Positions 28,055-37,608 of a DNA stretch of 60,914 nucleotides are shown one piece after another. This DNA comes from JALZUE01 sp051251725. Lineage in GTDB: Bacteria; Pseudomonadota; Gammaproteobacteria; Enterobacterales; Alteromonadaceae. Location of the stretch: assembly GCA_051251725.1 (NCBI GenBank), contig JBPOFN010000027.1:1-60914 (forward strand). Reading direction: 5' to 3'. The notes beneath the pieces were generated by a model. The model searched no databases. It was given only the letters and a program-made list of their open reading frames with translations, and was not told where the DNA came from. Made by a program: the position numbers and the translations under genes. Within the stretch, counting starts at the first letter, position 1; each line of letters begins with the position of its first letter.

Positions 28055-29557
28055 TTATAAGCCCTTAAGCACTTCAGATTGTGGACGATAATTTAGCGCA
28101 CAGCGGCGAATAAACTCGCTGATATCTTTCATATTATATTTATTAGCTACCTCGTTACCGGCAATGAGTTGCTCTTTTGAGGGATAAATTCCATAGCCGG
28201 CTAGCAGGCAATGCCAAGAAACTGAAGGGTAATAACTATCAATTTTTTGCCGCTCTATTTCGTCACTTAAATTTTTACCGCCCATCCATGTTTGTAACAC
28301 ACCGGTTAAACTTGGTGATATATGATTGTTATTGGCATTAGCTCGCCAGTATTCAGTATCCGTGCGAGAGCTCACGCGATAGTGACAAACAATATAGTCT
28401 CGGACGCCTTCAAAACGCTGGTTAATTGAACGATTAAAATCAGCTTGATATTTATTGGTGTAATCACCTTTTTGGTAATTATCAATAAAGCCTTGAATGG
28501 TTTCTTGTACTAGATGTAAAGCGGTAGCCTCTAAAGGTTCTATAAAGCCTTGTGATAAACCAACGGCAATACAGTTTTTTGCCCAATGCTGCTCTAAGCG
28601 TCCAACTTTCATTTTTAAATGGCGCGCTTCTACCTCACTGTCTAATAAGCCTAATTTCGCTCTTAGTTCGGTTTCCGCCTCATCTTTAGAACAAAAATCA
28701 GCGCTATAGACATAACCATTACCATTTCGATTGGTTAAGGGGATTTCCCAGGCCCAACCATTTTTTAATGCGGTCGAAATAGTTTGCGACTCAATATTTT
28801 CAGTTTGAGGGGTTGGTAATACAACCGCAGAATCATTGAATAAATTATCAGCATAATAATTAAAAGGGACCCTTAAGTGCTGTTGCATTAATAAGCCCTT
28901 AAAACCGGTACAGTCGATAAAAATATCAGCCTTATATTCTTTCCCTTCTTTGGTGATAACACTCGCGATATCGCCACTGGGATGATTTTTGATACTATCA
29001 ATAGTACCGATAATTCTATCAACATTGATACTGGCAGCTTTTTCAGCTAAGTACTTTCCTAATAAAGAGGAATCAAAATGGTAACCATAATTGTTTTCAA
29101 ACGGAAAATTTTCACCCGCGACAGGGGCTAATTTATGCTTAGCTAAATATGACGCTAAGAAGAAAGGATCCGGGTGCCCTTCAAGATCGATACCTTTGCG
29201 GCGAATAAAGCTGTTATGAAAAAATGCCGGCACACTATAATCGTCAACCTGCGCTGGAAAAGGATGAAAGTAAGACTCAAAGCCAGGTTTAGTTGACCAG
29301 TTGGTAAAAGTAATACCATTTTTATAAGTCGCATTACATTTTGGCATCCAGTCAGCTTCGTCTGCACCAATGAAATCCATAAAGCCTTTTAGCTGAGGAG
29401 TCGAGCCCTCACCGACGCCAATAATACCTATTTCATCAGATTCGATCAGCGAAATATTAATATTCAGGTGCTGCCAACTTTTGGCTAATAAATTTGCCGC
29501 CATCCAACCTGCAGTACCACCACCAACAATAAGGATATTTTTATTCACTTCTTGCAT
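28055..29557 (-). CDS. Flavin-dependent tryptophan-halogenase-family protein
   Basis: A 500-residue flavoprotein of the PF04820 type. It has the FAD dinucleotide motif GGGTAGWMAA at about residue 12, the conserved Lys in NATYKNGITFTNW, the WxWxIP motif as GWAWEIPL, and GLSQGFIEPLEATALHL. These are the signatures of tryptophan halogenases, which make HOCl or HOBr from FADH2, oxygen and halide. Proteins of this family often sit beside TBDR genes in marine bacteria and xanthomonads, with mostly unknown substrates. A strong AGGAGG site precedes the ATG. A terminator separates it from the upstream TBDR, so it may have its own promoter, with no palindromic operator in the gap. Confidence 0.87.
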   Translation of the reverse strand: MQEVNKNILIVGGGTAGWMAANLLAKSWQHLNINISLIESDEIGIIGVGEGSTPQLKGFMDFIGADEADWMPKCNATYKNGITFTNWSTKPGFESYFHPFPAQVDDYSVPAFFHNSFIRRKGIDLEGHPDPFFLASYLAKHKLAPVAGENFPFENNYGYHFDSSLLGKYLAEKAASINVDRIIGTIDSIKNHPSGDIASVITKEGKEYKADIFIDCTGFKGLLMQQHLRVPFNYYADNLFNDSAVVLPTPQTENIESQTISTALKNGWAWEIPLTNRNGNGYVYSADFCSKDEAETELRAKLGLLDSEVEARHLKMKVGRLEQHWAKNCIAVGLSQGFIEPLEATALHLVQETIQGFIDNYQKGDYTNKYQADFNRSINQRFEGVRDYIVCHYRVSSRTDTEYWRANANNNHISPSLTGVLQTWMGGKNLSDEIERQKIDSYYPSVSWHCLLAGYGIYPSKEQLIAGNEVANKYNMKDISEFIRRCALNYRPQSEVLKGL

Positions 29558-29668
29558 TCTTCCTCCTAATTATGAAAACAGCGAGTAATGCTCAACTACA
29601 TAACCTTAACTCAGGTTACATAGTATAACTCACTAATAATAGAGTATTTTTTAAGATTAAAATATAAA

Positions 29669-29696
29669 AGGCCACTTAGCATAAACTAAGTGGCCT
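29669..29696 (-). terminator. Terminator of the TonB receptor gene
   Basis: AGGCCACTTAG and CTAAGTGGCCT form an 11-bp perfect stem with a 6-nt loop, followed on the minus strand by TTTTATATTTT. Confidence 0.88.
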
Positions 29697-29719
29697 GAAT
29701 ATGACGAGCTAAAAAGTGA

Positions 29720-32590
29720 TTAGAACGAGAAGTTAGCGCCTAAGAAGTATTGACGACCAAATTCTTTGTATTCACCGGTAGCTAGTGCTGAACCATAATT
29801 AGTTGTATTAGGCTCATCAGTTAAGTTATTTACTTGGAAAACAGCTTGTACGCCATTATCAAAGGTATAACTTGTTTGCCAATCAACCACTGTGTATTCG
29901 TCAGCAATCGCTAAACTGTTACCACCGGGTGATGCACCTTCAAAGACATATTCATCACGGTATCTGATATTTAAATGCGTTCCAAAGTTATCAACATCCC
30001 AGAAAATAGTAGCACTCCAAACATTCTCTGATAAACCAGGTAGAGGTAATGTTTGTTGATCAAAGCTGCCACCTGCATCTACTTTAGTTTCACTTTCAGT
30101 ATAAGAATAGTTAGCATTCAAACCTAAACCAGAGAAGATACCTGGCAAGTTATCAAATAAGGTTGTATACGCAACTTCAATACCGCGAATATAACCACCA
30201 TTATCATTGTTTTGGGTAGTTTGATATTGACCTTCAACATAACCATCTGGAACAGTTAAACCAATATCGGCCCAAGTAAAGTTAGCGTCAAAATCAGCCT
30301 CTTGATAAGTAATACTTTCAATTAACGATTCAATATCTTTGTAGAAAAAGGCTAACGAGAACGCACCGCCATCTTCAAAATAATGCTCATACGACACGTC
30401 ATATTGATCAGCACGGAATGGGTCTAAATTAGGATTACCTTTAGCCCAAGCATTGTAACGAGGACTTACGCCATCATTCGCTGTATCGGCCCATGAACCT
30501 GCACCACCACGTAATTGATACACTGGCGGACGGCCCATTACTTTAGCAGCAGCAAAACGAATTTGATCTTGCTCAGTTAAATGGAAGTTTAAGTTAATTG
30601 ACGGTAATGTGTCGGTATATGTTGGACCATAACTAATGTTTTTGTAATCCATACGAGTAACGCCATTATCATCAGTGATAGCATCACCAACTTCATCGCC
30701 TTGGATTTGCTGAATACCAATTGATTTAGTATCAGTTTCAACCCAGCGCACACCAATATTACCAGTAACGCCGATATCACCAATTACAGTATCAATATTA
30801 GCCATAAGATAAGCAGCAGTAACTTCTTCTCTCACTGCGCCAGACTCAATTAATGTCCAGTTATGTTCCCAAGTTTGTTGGGCGTCATAGTTACCAGCGC
30901 CAAAATATTTATCAGCAATACCAACTAAATCTAACTCTAATAAATCAAAACCTTTTACGTTTCTGGTGGTAGTAAAACCTGTTAAGTCATGCGGTACACA
31001 AGAGTGAGCAGCATGGTTAAATTCACAACCTTCATTAGTTACCACAGTACCATCTGGTGTCATGTAACCATTTTGACCTTCACGACGGCCCCAACGAAAA
31101 GTTGAACGTTGATCAGTAAATTCACGCTCAGACCAACGACCACCAATTTCTAGTGATGAAAAGTATTCATTATCAAGGTTTAATTTAAAATCAACTTTAA
31201 CACTGTCGATTGTATCTGTGTATTTATGTGGAAATTGTTCCCAATCACCCAAACGCATATGCGATAAATCGGTGTAATCAGTATTAAACGCAAACATTGG
31301 AATGTCTTTTTCTTTATGCATGAAAGAAACAGATTGGCCATCGAGCTCTTGCCAAGTTTGTACTGTTTCACCATCAACGGTATCAGTACCAAATTGATAA
31401 GCATGCATAGAAGCGATCATATCACTACGGGTTTTTTCACCTTCTGAATGACCAAAATCAAGCGCGACTTCCCATTCATCAGTGATATATTCAGCTTTAA
31501 AACCAAAACTGTCAGTGGTTGAATCGGTTGACTGATCTTCAGTACGCATTTCAAACCATGGACCTGTAGTACCACTAGTTACAACATCACCGCCAACTAA
31601 GAAACCATCAACAATGTTTGGATCAGTAATGGTATATGTCGATAAATCTTTGCTTAAACCTTCAAAGTTTAAACCGGTACGTTTATCTTCAGATTCAAAT
31701 TCAGAGCGGAAATAATCAAACTGTAAAGACAATTCATCATTTGGTTGATAAACAATTGTGCTCATTACACCTAAGCGATTATCAGTACCTGACCCCGAAC
31801 GAATTTGATAACCTTTAGTAGAACGCTCTTCTGTGCCGTCACCATCAAAATCTTGCGTACGATCTGGCGCATGACCAGTAACATCAAAGCCACTATTTGG
31901 CTGGTCTAAATAGGCCATACCTAGTGCAAAACCTAGTTTTTCGTCTAAGAATTTACCTTGATATGAAAAGCTTAAGCGAGAACCTGACTCATCAGCGCCT
32001 AAGTCGCTAGCAGCATCATTATAAGAATAACGGACGCTACCTTTAAAATTGTGATCTTCTTTCGCATCGAGCGGGTTTGATGTTTTTAATTCAACCGTAC
32101 CAGCAACACCACCTTCAACTAATGAAGCTTTGGGTGATTTATAAACAGCGGCTTGTTGAATTAGCTCTGATGGATATTGGTCAAATGAAATCCAGCGACT
32201 ACCGGCAGTATAACCAGAAGTACTTGCTTGCTCTCGACCATTTAACGTGGTTTGAATAAAATCGCCATTCATACCGCGAATATTTAACTGTGAAGATTGA
32301 CCAGAGTCACGAACCGCAGTAACACCGGGTAAACGACTTAACGAGTCGGCAATTGAAACATCAGGTAAATTACCTAAATCACCAGCATCTACTACTTCAG
32401 AAATAGTATCTGAAAAACGCTTTTTATCTAATGAAGCAATGATACTACGACTAATACCCTTCACTTCAATAATTTCAATTTCTTCTCTAACTTCATTTTG
32501 TTCTTCAGCTGCCATTACTGACATTGAAGAGGCAATTAATCCCGTTGAGATCATTGCAAGTGTTGTTTTATTTGCTTTAAATTTTAACAT
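29720..32590 (-). CDS. TonB-dependent receptor, likely maltodextrin importer
   Basis: A 956-residue outer-membrane transporter. The signal peptide ends near SVMAAEE (about residue 28). The N-terminal IEIIEVKGISRS is a probable TonB-box region, followed by the plug with RFSDTISEVVDAGDLGNLPD, SRLPGVTAVR, LNIRGMNGDFIQTTLNGRE and GGVAGTVELKT. This pattern is that of the Xanthomonas/Caulobacter-type TBDR family (TIGR01782), which includes carbohydrate importers such as Caulobacter MalA. The barrel ends in FSF. A strong GGGGGAG ribosome site lies before the ATG. Two palindromic operators lie upstream, at 148 and 369 bp. Substrate is inferred from the regulon. Confidence 0.92.
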   Translation of the reverse strand: MLKFKANKTTLAMISTGLIASSMSVMAAEEQNEVREEIEIIEVKGISRSIIASLDKKRFSDTISEVVDAGDLGNLPDVSIADSLSRLPGVTAVRDSGQSSQLNIRGMNGDFIQTTLNGREQASTSGYTAGSRWISFDQYPSELIQQAAVYKSPKASLVEGGVAGTVELKTSNPLDAKEDHNFKGSVRYSYNDAASDLGADESGSRLSFSYQGKFLDEKLGFALGMAYLDQPNSGFDVTGHAPDRTQDFDGDGTEERSTKGYQIRSGSGTDNRLGVMSTIVYQPNDELSLQFDYFRSEFESEDKRTGLNFEGLSKDLSTYTITDPNIVDGFLVGGDVVTSGTTGPWFEMRTEDQSTDSTTDSFGFKAEYITDEWEVALDFGHSEGEKTRSDMIASMHAYQFGTDTVDGETVQTWQELDGQSVSFMHKEKDIPMFAFNTDYTDLSHMRLGDWEQFPHKYTDTIDSVKVDFKLNLDNEYFSSLEIGGRWSEREFTDQRSTFRWGRREGQNGYMTPDGTVVTNEGCEFNHAAHSCVPHDLTGFTTTRNVKGFDLLELDLVGIADKYFGAGNYDAQQTWEHNWTLIESGAVREEVTAAYLMANIDTVIGDIGVTGNIGVRWVETDTKSIGIQQIQGDEVGDAITDDNGVTRMDYKNISYGPTYTDTLPSINLNFHLTEQDQIRFAAAKVMGRPPVYQLRGGAGSWADTANDGVSPRYNAWAKGNPNLDPFRADQYDVSYEHYFEDGGAFSLAFFYKDIESLIESITYQEADFDANFTWADIGLTVPDGYVEGQYQTTQNNDNGGYIRGIEVAYTTLFDNLPGIFSGLGLNANYSYTESETKVDAGGSFDQQTLPLPGLSENVWSATIFWDVDNFGTHLNIRYRDEYVFEGASPGGNSLAIADEYTVVDWQTSYTFDNGVQAVFQVNNLTDEPNTTNYGSALATGEYKEFGRQYFLGANFSF

Positions 32591-32738
32591 TTATGTACTC
32601 CCCCGTACTTCCATGTTCTTTTTTGTTTTTAACAATCAATAAACTAATTGGTTCGATAAGTTGTATAAATAATTTTTAAGACCACTTTATAAGCGGATGA
32701 AACTAATATAGAAGTGTCGTTCAATGAAAAACATCCCA

Positions 32739-32752
32739 TGCATACGTATTCA
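32739..32752. promoter_or_regulatory. LacI-type operator proximal to the TonB receptor
   Basis: TGCATACGTATTCA; along the receptor gene it reads TGAATACGTATGCA. It ends 148 bp before the start codon, nearly the same distance as for the second receptor (151 bp) and the alpha-glucosidase (147 bp). Confidence 0.84.
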
Positions 32753-32959
32753 TAATTTTGCAAAGCGATGAAAAATCACTTGTTATCTACACTATCGGCA
32801 GTAATCATCGGTTAATTTCAAAACAAAAAAGTAAACGATATTCGCCAACATAAAAATAAAAACTAAAACTTACAATAAGTTAAGTTAAATTTTATTATTG
32901 TTATTGGCTTAAGTTTAGGAGTGATATGCAATAATGCTATGATTTCCTTTATGAATGTT

Positions 32960-32973
32960 TGAATACGTATGCA
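32960..32973. promoter_or_regulatory. LacI-type operator facing a gene-free stretch
   Basis: TGAATACGTATGCA on the plus strand, so its orientation points right, away from the TonB receptor gene. To its right there is no plus-strand gene, only about 150 bp and then a perfect palindromic terminator. It may be an auxiliary site for the receptor promoter (centres 221 bp apart) or may serve a short plus-strand transcript. The rest of the 622-bp gap (32591-33212) shows no gene. Confidence 0.8.
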
Positions 32974-33123
32974 AAAGACAAGAGCAAAGGCCAAAAACCT
33001 TGTCAATGAGCCATAGATAAGGCGTATTAACCGTTTAAGCTTCCATAAATGGCTTAGTAAACAAGAATGGCCGGATAAATCTAGCGCTCACAAGACAACG
33101 AATCACTTAACAATCAGCAATAA

Positions 33124-33161
33124 AAAAGCCCGCTTAATGATTAATCATTAAGCGGGCTTTT
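33124..33161. terminator. Perfect 38-bp palindromic terminator after the pullulanase gene
   Basis: Both strands read A4-GCCCGCTTAATGATT and its mirror, with no mismatch over 38 bp. The minus strand continues with further T residues, so it best fits the end of the pullulanase transcript. It could also stop a plus-strand transcript. Confidence 0.9.
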
Positions 33162-33212
33162 ACGTTATTGAGTAAAATAGCTTAAACCGAATTAAGGTTA
33201 TTTAGTAACTAA

Positions 33213-36200
33213 TTACTGCTTAGTAACCGTTAAGGTTGCTGTATTAGGATTTGGACCTACCACAGTAAAGGTATAAGTTGCCGCCTCCGCAATGGTAATA
33301 GCTAAATTATCATTTGAGCCTTGCACTAATTGATATGGCGTATCAATCACCACTGATAAGTCAGCGACATCGCCACCTAAATTAATTGTCGACCAATCAC
33401 CTGATGCCACTTTAAAGTTGTAGCTACCGGCAGCTAAGCTAATATCAACACTATAAATACCATCACCTTGGTAAGTAAGCGTATCAACTTCACCCCAACT
33501 ATTCATTTCACCGCGAATAAATGCCGTAGTATCGCCAAACATTTCACCGCTATATGCAATTAATGTTGGCTCTGCTTTATTTGAAGCATCAAGAATAAAA
33601 GTGTATTGATCAACAGCTAAAGCCATAAACATATTTTCACTACTGCCTGGCGATAGATCAAGTGTCTGACCTTCACTCACTTCTAAATTGCCAGCAAAAC
33701 CACCAATATTAATTGGTCCCCAGTCAAAATCAGCAAATTTAAAGTAGTGATCTTTCGCTTCAGTGGTATTAAACGTTACTGAATATTGGCCATCACCAAG
33801 ATAGGTTAATGGGTTATCTGTACCCCAGCCATTCATATCACCACGTAAATATACTGTTGAGCCAAAGTATGGTTCTTCGTAACGAACATTCAACACCGGA
33901 TTTTCAGGGTCAGAAGCATCTAACGCAAAGATATATAAGGTGTCTTCAGTGACTGTTATCGTTAAATTATCACCACCTGGTGCTAACGTTTTATCACTTG
34001 CAATGGTAACCGCTGCATCGCCTGAGGCACCAAAAATTAACGATCCCCAAGTGCTATCAGCTACTTTAAATAAATAGTCACCTGGCGTTAACGCAATGGT
34101 TGCTTGGTAAATACCTTTGCCTTGATAAACTAATTGATCACGAGGATCCCAATTAGTCGTCATGCTGCCGCGAATAAATATTTCAGCATCATCGTAAGGT
34201 GCTACATCAGGCGCACCGGCAGTTGCCGTAGCCGCTAAGCCAACACCTTGTGTTTCACCTTGTGGTTTAACAAATATCGCAACGGTTAATGCCGGTACCG
34301 TAAAAGTACCTTCATTTTCGCCAGCACTAAAACTTGCTGACGCGACTGTACTATCCACTGAGTTTTGTTGAATTGAATGCAGCTCAAAACCTGCCGCTGT
34401 TGCGACTGTATGAGATAATTCTTGATCAGAGCCGTTAACCACGACCACAATGGCATCGTTGGCAGAGTCTAAGTCTGCTAAGTCAGCACCATCATCAATA
34501 CTCATCACAATTAAGTTTTTCGTTTGACGTTTACCAATATTATGAAAGCCTACACGTTCAATAATATCAGCCGCTGTTGTTAGGCGAAATAAAGCACTTG
34601 ATTGACGAATTTGTAAAAACTCATTAAATACATTTGAAGAAAATTCCATTTCTGTCATGCCCGCTTCAGTGAAAAGGCTAGCTGCTAAAGATTTTAAATA
34701 ACTGTCATCATCGTGACCATCATCATCCGGTGTCCCTAACTGATCATCTTTATAAATGCCTTTATCAATTGGCATACCTTTATTCCAATTGTTATTAGCA
34801 AGAGTGAAATCCACTTTGTTGTACCAATCGCCAGCATCATAAGTGTTTCTATCTAACGATTTCGAACGTAAAAAATCACCGCCCATTTGTAAAAATGGAA
34901 TACCTTGTGACATTAAAATAATGCCATGTGATGCGTTTTGAATACGGACGCGATCATCTAACATGGTTTCGTAAGGTAGCGCTAGTTGCAGCTGATCCCA
35001 TAACGATTCGTTATCATGTTTTGAGATATAGTTAATAATATCGGCAGGATCTTTCGCATACATTGATTTAGTCGCTGAGCGACCTTCAGTATCACTGCCG
35101 GTATAAGTTTTTAACACATAGTCAGCTAAGGTGCCGGCCATGCCAAACTTGATAAGATCTGCTTGAATAAATGGGCTATTGTCATCTTCAAAGCTATAAA
35201 ACTTTGCTTCACGAACCGCATCACGTAAACGATCGTTATACGTGGAAATTTCAGTACCTGCCATATTTTCTTGATCGGCACGTTCAAAACCGCGACTGTC
35301 TTTATACCAACCTTCACCGTAGAAATAATTATCTTCGTCAATTGCTTGAATGGCAGCACGCGCCGCTAACATTTGATCTTTTGAACCTTGGCTCATAATG
35401 TCAAAACGGAAGCCGTCAAACTTATAATGCTCAGTCCAAATGGCTAATGAGTCCACCATTAACTTGTCCATCATGCGATGTTCAAGTGCCGTATCATTAC
35501 AACAAGTTGATTGTAAAACTTTACCTGTGATCACATCACGGCTGTGGTAATAACCAGGTACAAGTTTATCGAACACTGAGTTATCGTAAAGACCAGCCGA
35601 GTTAGTATGGTTATAAACCACATCTAAGACCGCACGTAAGCCAGTTTCATGTAATGCTTGGATCATTGAGCGCATTTCAACAATACGAGCAACACCGTCA
35701 GGGTTTGACGCGTAAATACCATCAGGCACACTAAAGTGTTTAGGATCATAACCCCAGTTAAAACTATCGGTATTACGCATCGCATTAACTAAGTCTGCCG
35801 CTTCATCGCTGAATTCATTATATGACGCTAAAACATCAAGAATAACCGCATCATTTGACTCAACACCACATACCGCAGCACTTGCATTTACCGCACATAA
35901 ATCAGCAATAGTATCGGTAACATCAACAATAGTATCGGCATTTTCATTAATTGACGCAATATCGTTCGCTGGCAACATATGAAAATGTGTTAAACCACTG
36001 TCGGCTAATTTTTGTAGATGCATCATGGGTGCAGAATCAGTTTCCGTAAAGGCTAAAAACTTACCGCGATTCTCTGCTGAGGTGCTGTCGTCTAACACAC
36101 TAAAGTCACGAATATGACCTTCGTAGATAACCGCATCTTCTGGATTAGTGATAGTAGGGATCGTTTGAGAATCCCAACCAGCTGGCATTAAATCAGCGTC

Positions 36201-37574
36201 GTTTAAATTAACAAACTGCGAATACTCACCATTGGTTGATAAACTAATTGAATACGGGTCGGTAACCACTAAGGTTTCAACTTGATGGCTTTGATAATGA
36301 TACACATTCACTTCAAATTGATAAAACCCGCGGTCTAATTCGTTACCACCAGTAAATGTCCAAATTCCCGTCGTTGGGTTTTCAGTCATCACGTGGCTAG
36401 CTGTTTCAGTTTTGCCCGCATTAAATACTTTTAGATTGACCGATTGCGCTGTGGGTGCCCAAACCGAAACACTAACTTCACCGCCTTGATAACTAACACC
36501 TAACGTTGCTTCATCGGCGTCATTGTCAGCGGCAGTATAAATCGCGTCTAGTACTTTATCTGCTTGTACATAAGTAGCGGCAAAAGGAATATTTGATTCG
36601 TCATAAGCGGCGATAACCAGTTCGTTTTTAAGTACCGACTTTACCTCATCGAGCGATGCATTAAACGTATATGCTAACTCGTTTGCTACCAATGGATATG
36701 CAGCTTTTTGTTCAGCGGTTAAATCAGTTGGTAACAACTCAATAACGGTACCGTTTAGTTGATCATTTTCGTCCACAGCAATACCGGCAGTTAAAGAATG
36801 ATGTAATTGTATTTTCGCTGCTAACGGTAATAGCTCTGCTAGTGTCTCATTTTTTAATTCATCAACAGCCCAAACTACTGTATTAGCATCAATCCAATGT
36901 GCTGAAATATCAGAAATCTTTAATGGCTGTTTACCTAAACTTTCAACCGGGAATTCGTAAATATCAGGCTTGCTATGGAAGGTAAAGTTCATGCGCTGAT
37001 GTACTTCATCGTCTTGCATTAATGGCATTTTTAAATCGCCATCACCTAAGGCTTTGGTATCGCCTTCATGTAAAATAAAGTTACCGCAGCTGCCATAACC
37101 TTCTTTTAGCGCAATCACATAATAAGCGCCATAAACCGGATCAATACCGTCATATGACTTGCCATCACTCCAAGTGGTAATTTCACTTTCAGCATAAGCA
37201 TCACAGCCAGCATTGTTCCATAAATGTAATTTAAAGCCGTCATAACTCGAGGTATCGCCAGAATTATCAACGCCAACTATTGAGCGGTTATAATATAAAA
37301 CCGCTTCGTTCGCTTTCGCATAATAAGTAGCCACGGGTGCATTCGGGTTAAAACCTACGGCACATTTTTCATTTAATGCATCAGGCACGGTTGGCGCTGG
37401 GCAATCAATTGGCGGTGGATCAATACAGCTACTACCTGAGGCATCAGGAATTAACGGGACATCACAGGTTAATAACACCTGACCTTTTTTCACGTCGCTA
37501 GTATCACAGGCGGTAATCACCAATGACACCAAAGCAACGAGTAACACCTTAAATAACTTTGATGTTGTAAACAT
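33213..37574 (-). CDS. Type I pullulanase lipoprotein with CBM41 and three C-terminal binding repeats
   Basis: Cleaves alpha-1,6 bonds of pullulan and branched starch at the cell surface or in the periplasm. The ATG at 37574 is chosen because AGGA lies 8 bases upstream; an ATG at 37589 would add five residues (MRKII) without a ribosome site. The lipobox is VITAC. A Cys/Pro-rich linker, a CBM41-like domain (about residues 80-220), a CBM48-like domain (about 355-450) and the GH13 barrel follow. Catalytic residues are D725 in FDGFRFDIM and E754 in YFYGEGW, plus ISKHDNESLWD; FNWGYDP is the pullulanase signature. The last 330 residues hold three repeats of about 110 residues (from about 1126, 1236 and 1346), each with an FIRG/YLRG-(S/D/E)M start and an FK(V/F)A..W core, like X25 or SusE starch-binding modules. 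It is 34 bp after a TBDR gene, in one operon. Confidence 0.93.
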   Translation of the reverse strand: MFTTSKLFKVLLVALVSLVITACDTSDVKKGQVLLTCDVPLIPDASGSSCIDPPPIDCPAPTVPDALNEKCAVGFNPNAPVATYYAKANEAVLYYNRSIVGVDNSGDTSSYDGFKLHLWNNAGCDAYAESEITTWSDGKSYDGIDPVYGAYYVIALKEGYGSCGNFILHEGDTKALGDGDLKMPLMQDDEVHQRMNFTFHSKPDIYEFPVESLGKQPLKISDISAHWIDANTVVWAVDELKNETLAELLPLAAKIQLHHSLTAGIAVDENDQLNGTVIELLPTDLTAEQKAAYPLVANELAYTFNASLDEVKSVLKNELVIAAYDESNIPFAATYVQADKVLDAIYTAADNDADEATLGVSYQGGEVSVSVWAPTAQSVNLKVFNAGKTETASHVMTENPTTGIWTFTGGNELDRGFYQFEVNVYHYQSHQVETLVVTDPYSISLSTNGEYSQFVNLNDADLMPAGWDSQTIPTITNPEDAVIYEGHIRDFSVLDDSTSAENRGKFLAFTETDSAPMMHLQKLADSGLTHFHMLPANDIASINENADTIVDVTDTIADLCAVNASAAVCGVESNDAVILDVLASYNEFSDEAADLVNAMRNTDSFNWGYDPKHFSVPDGIYASNPDGVARIVEMRSMIQALHETGLRAVLDVVYNHTNSAGLYDNSVFDKLVPGYYHSRDVITGKVLQSTCCNDTALEHRMMDKLMVDSLAIWTEHYKFDGFRFDIMSQGSKDQMLAARAAIQAIDEDNYFYGEGWYKDSRGFERADQENMAGTEISTYNDRLRDAVREAKFYSFEDDNSPFIQADLIKFGMAGTLADYVLKTYTGSDTEGRSATKSMYAKDPADIINYISKHDNESLWDQLQLALPYETMLDDRVRIQNASHGIILMSQGIPFLQMGGDFLRSKSLDRNTYDAGDWYNKVDFTLANNNWNKGMPIDKGIYKDDQLGTPDDDGHDDDSYLKSLAASLFTEAGMTEMEFSSNVFNEFLQIRQSSALFRLTTAADIIERVGFHNIGKRQTKNLIVMSIDDGADLADLDSANDAIVVVVNGSDQELSHTVATAAGFELHSIQQNSVDSTVASASFSAGENEGTFTVPALTVAIFVKPQGETQGVGLAATATAGAPDVAPYDDAEIFIRGSMTTNWDPRDQLVYQGKGIYQATIALTPGDYLFKVADSTWGSLIFGASGDAAVTIASDKTLAPGGDNLTITVTEDTLYIFALDASDPENPVLNVRYEEPYFGSTVYLRGDMNGWGTDNPLTYLGDGQYSVTFNTTEAKDHYFKFADFDWGPINIGGFAGNLEVSEGQTLDLSPGSSENMFMALAVDQYTFILDASNKAEPTLIAYSGEMFGDTTAFIRGEMNSWGEVDTLTYQGDGIYSVDISLAAGSYNFKVASGDWSTINLGGDVADLSVVIDTPYQLVQGSNDNLAITIAEAATYTFTVVGPNPNTATLTVTKQ

Positions 37575-37608
37575 AATAATTTTCCTCATTTGAAACGGTT
37601 ACTGGCTG

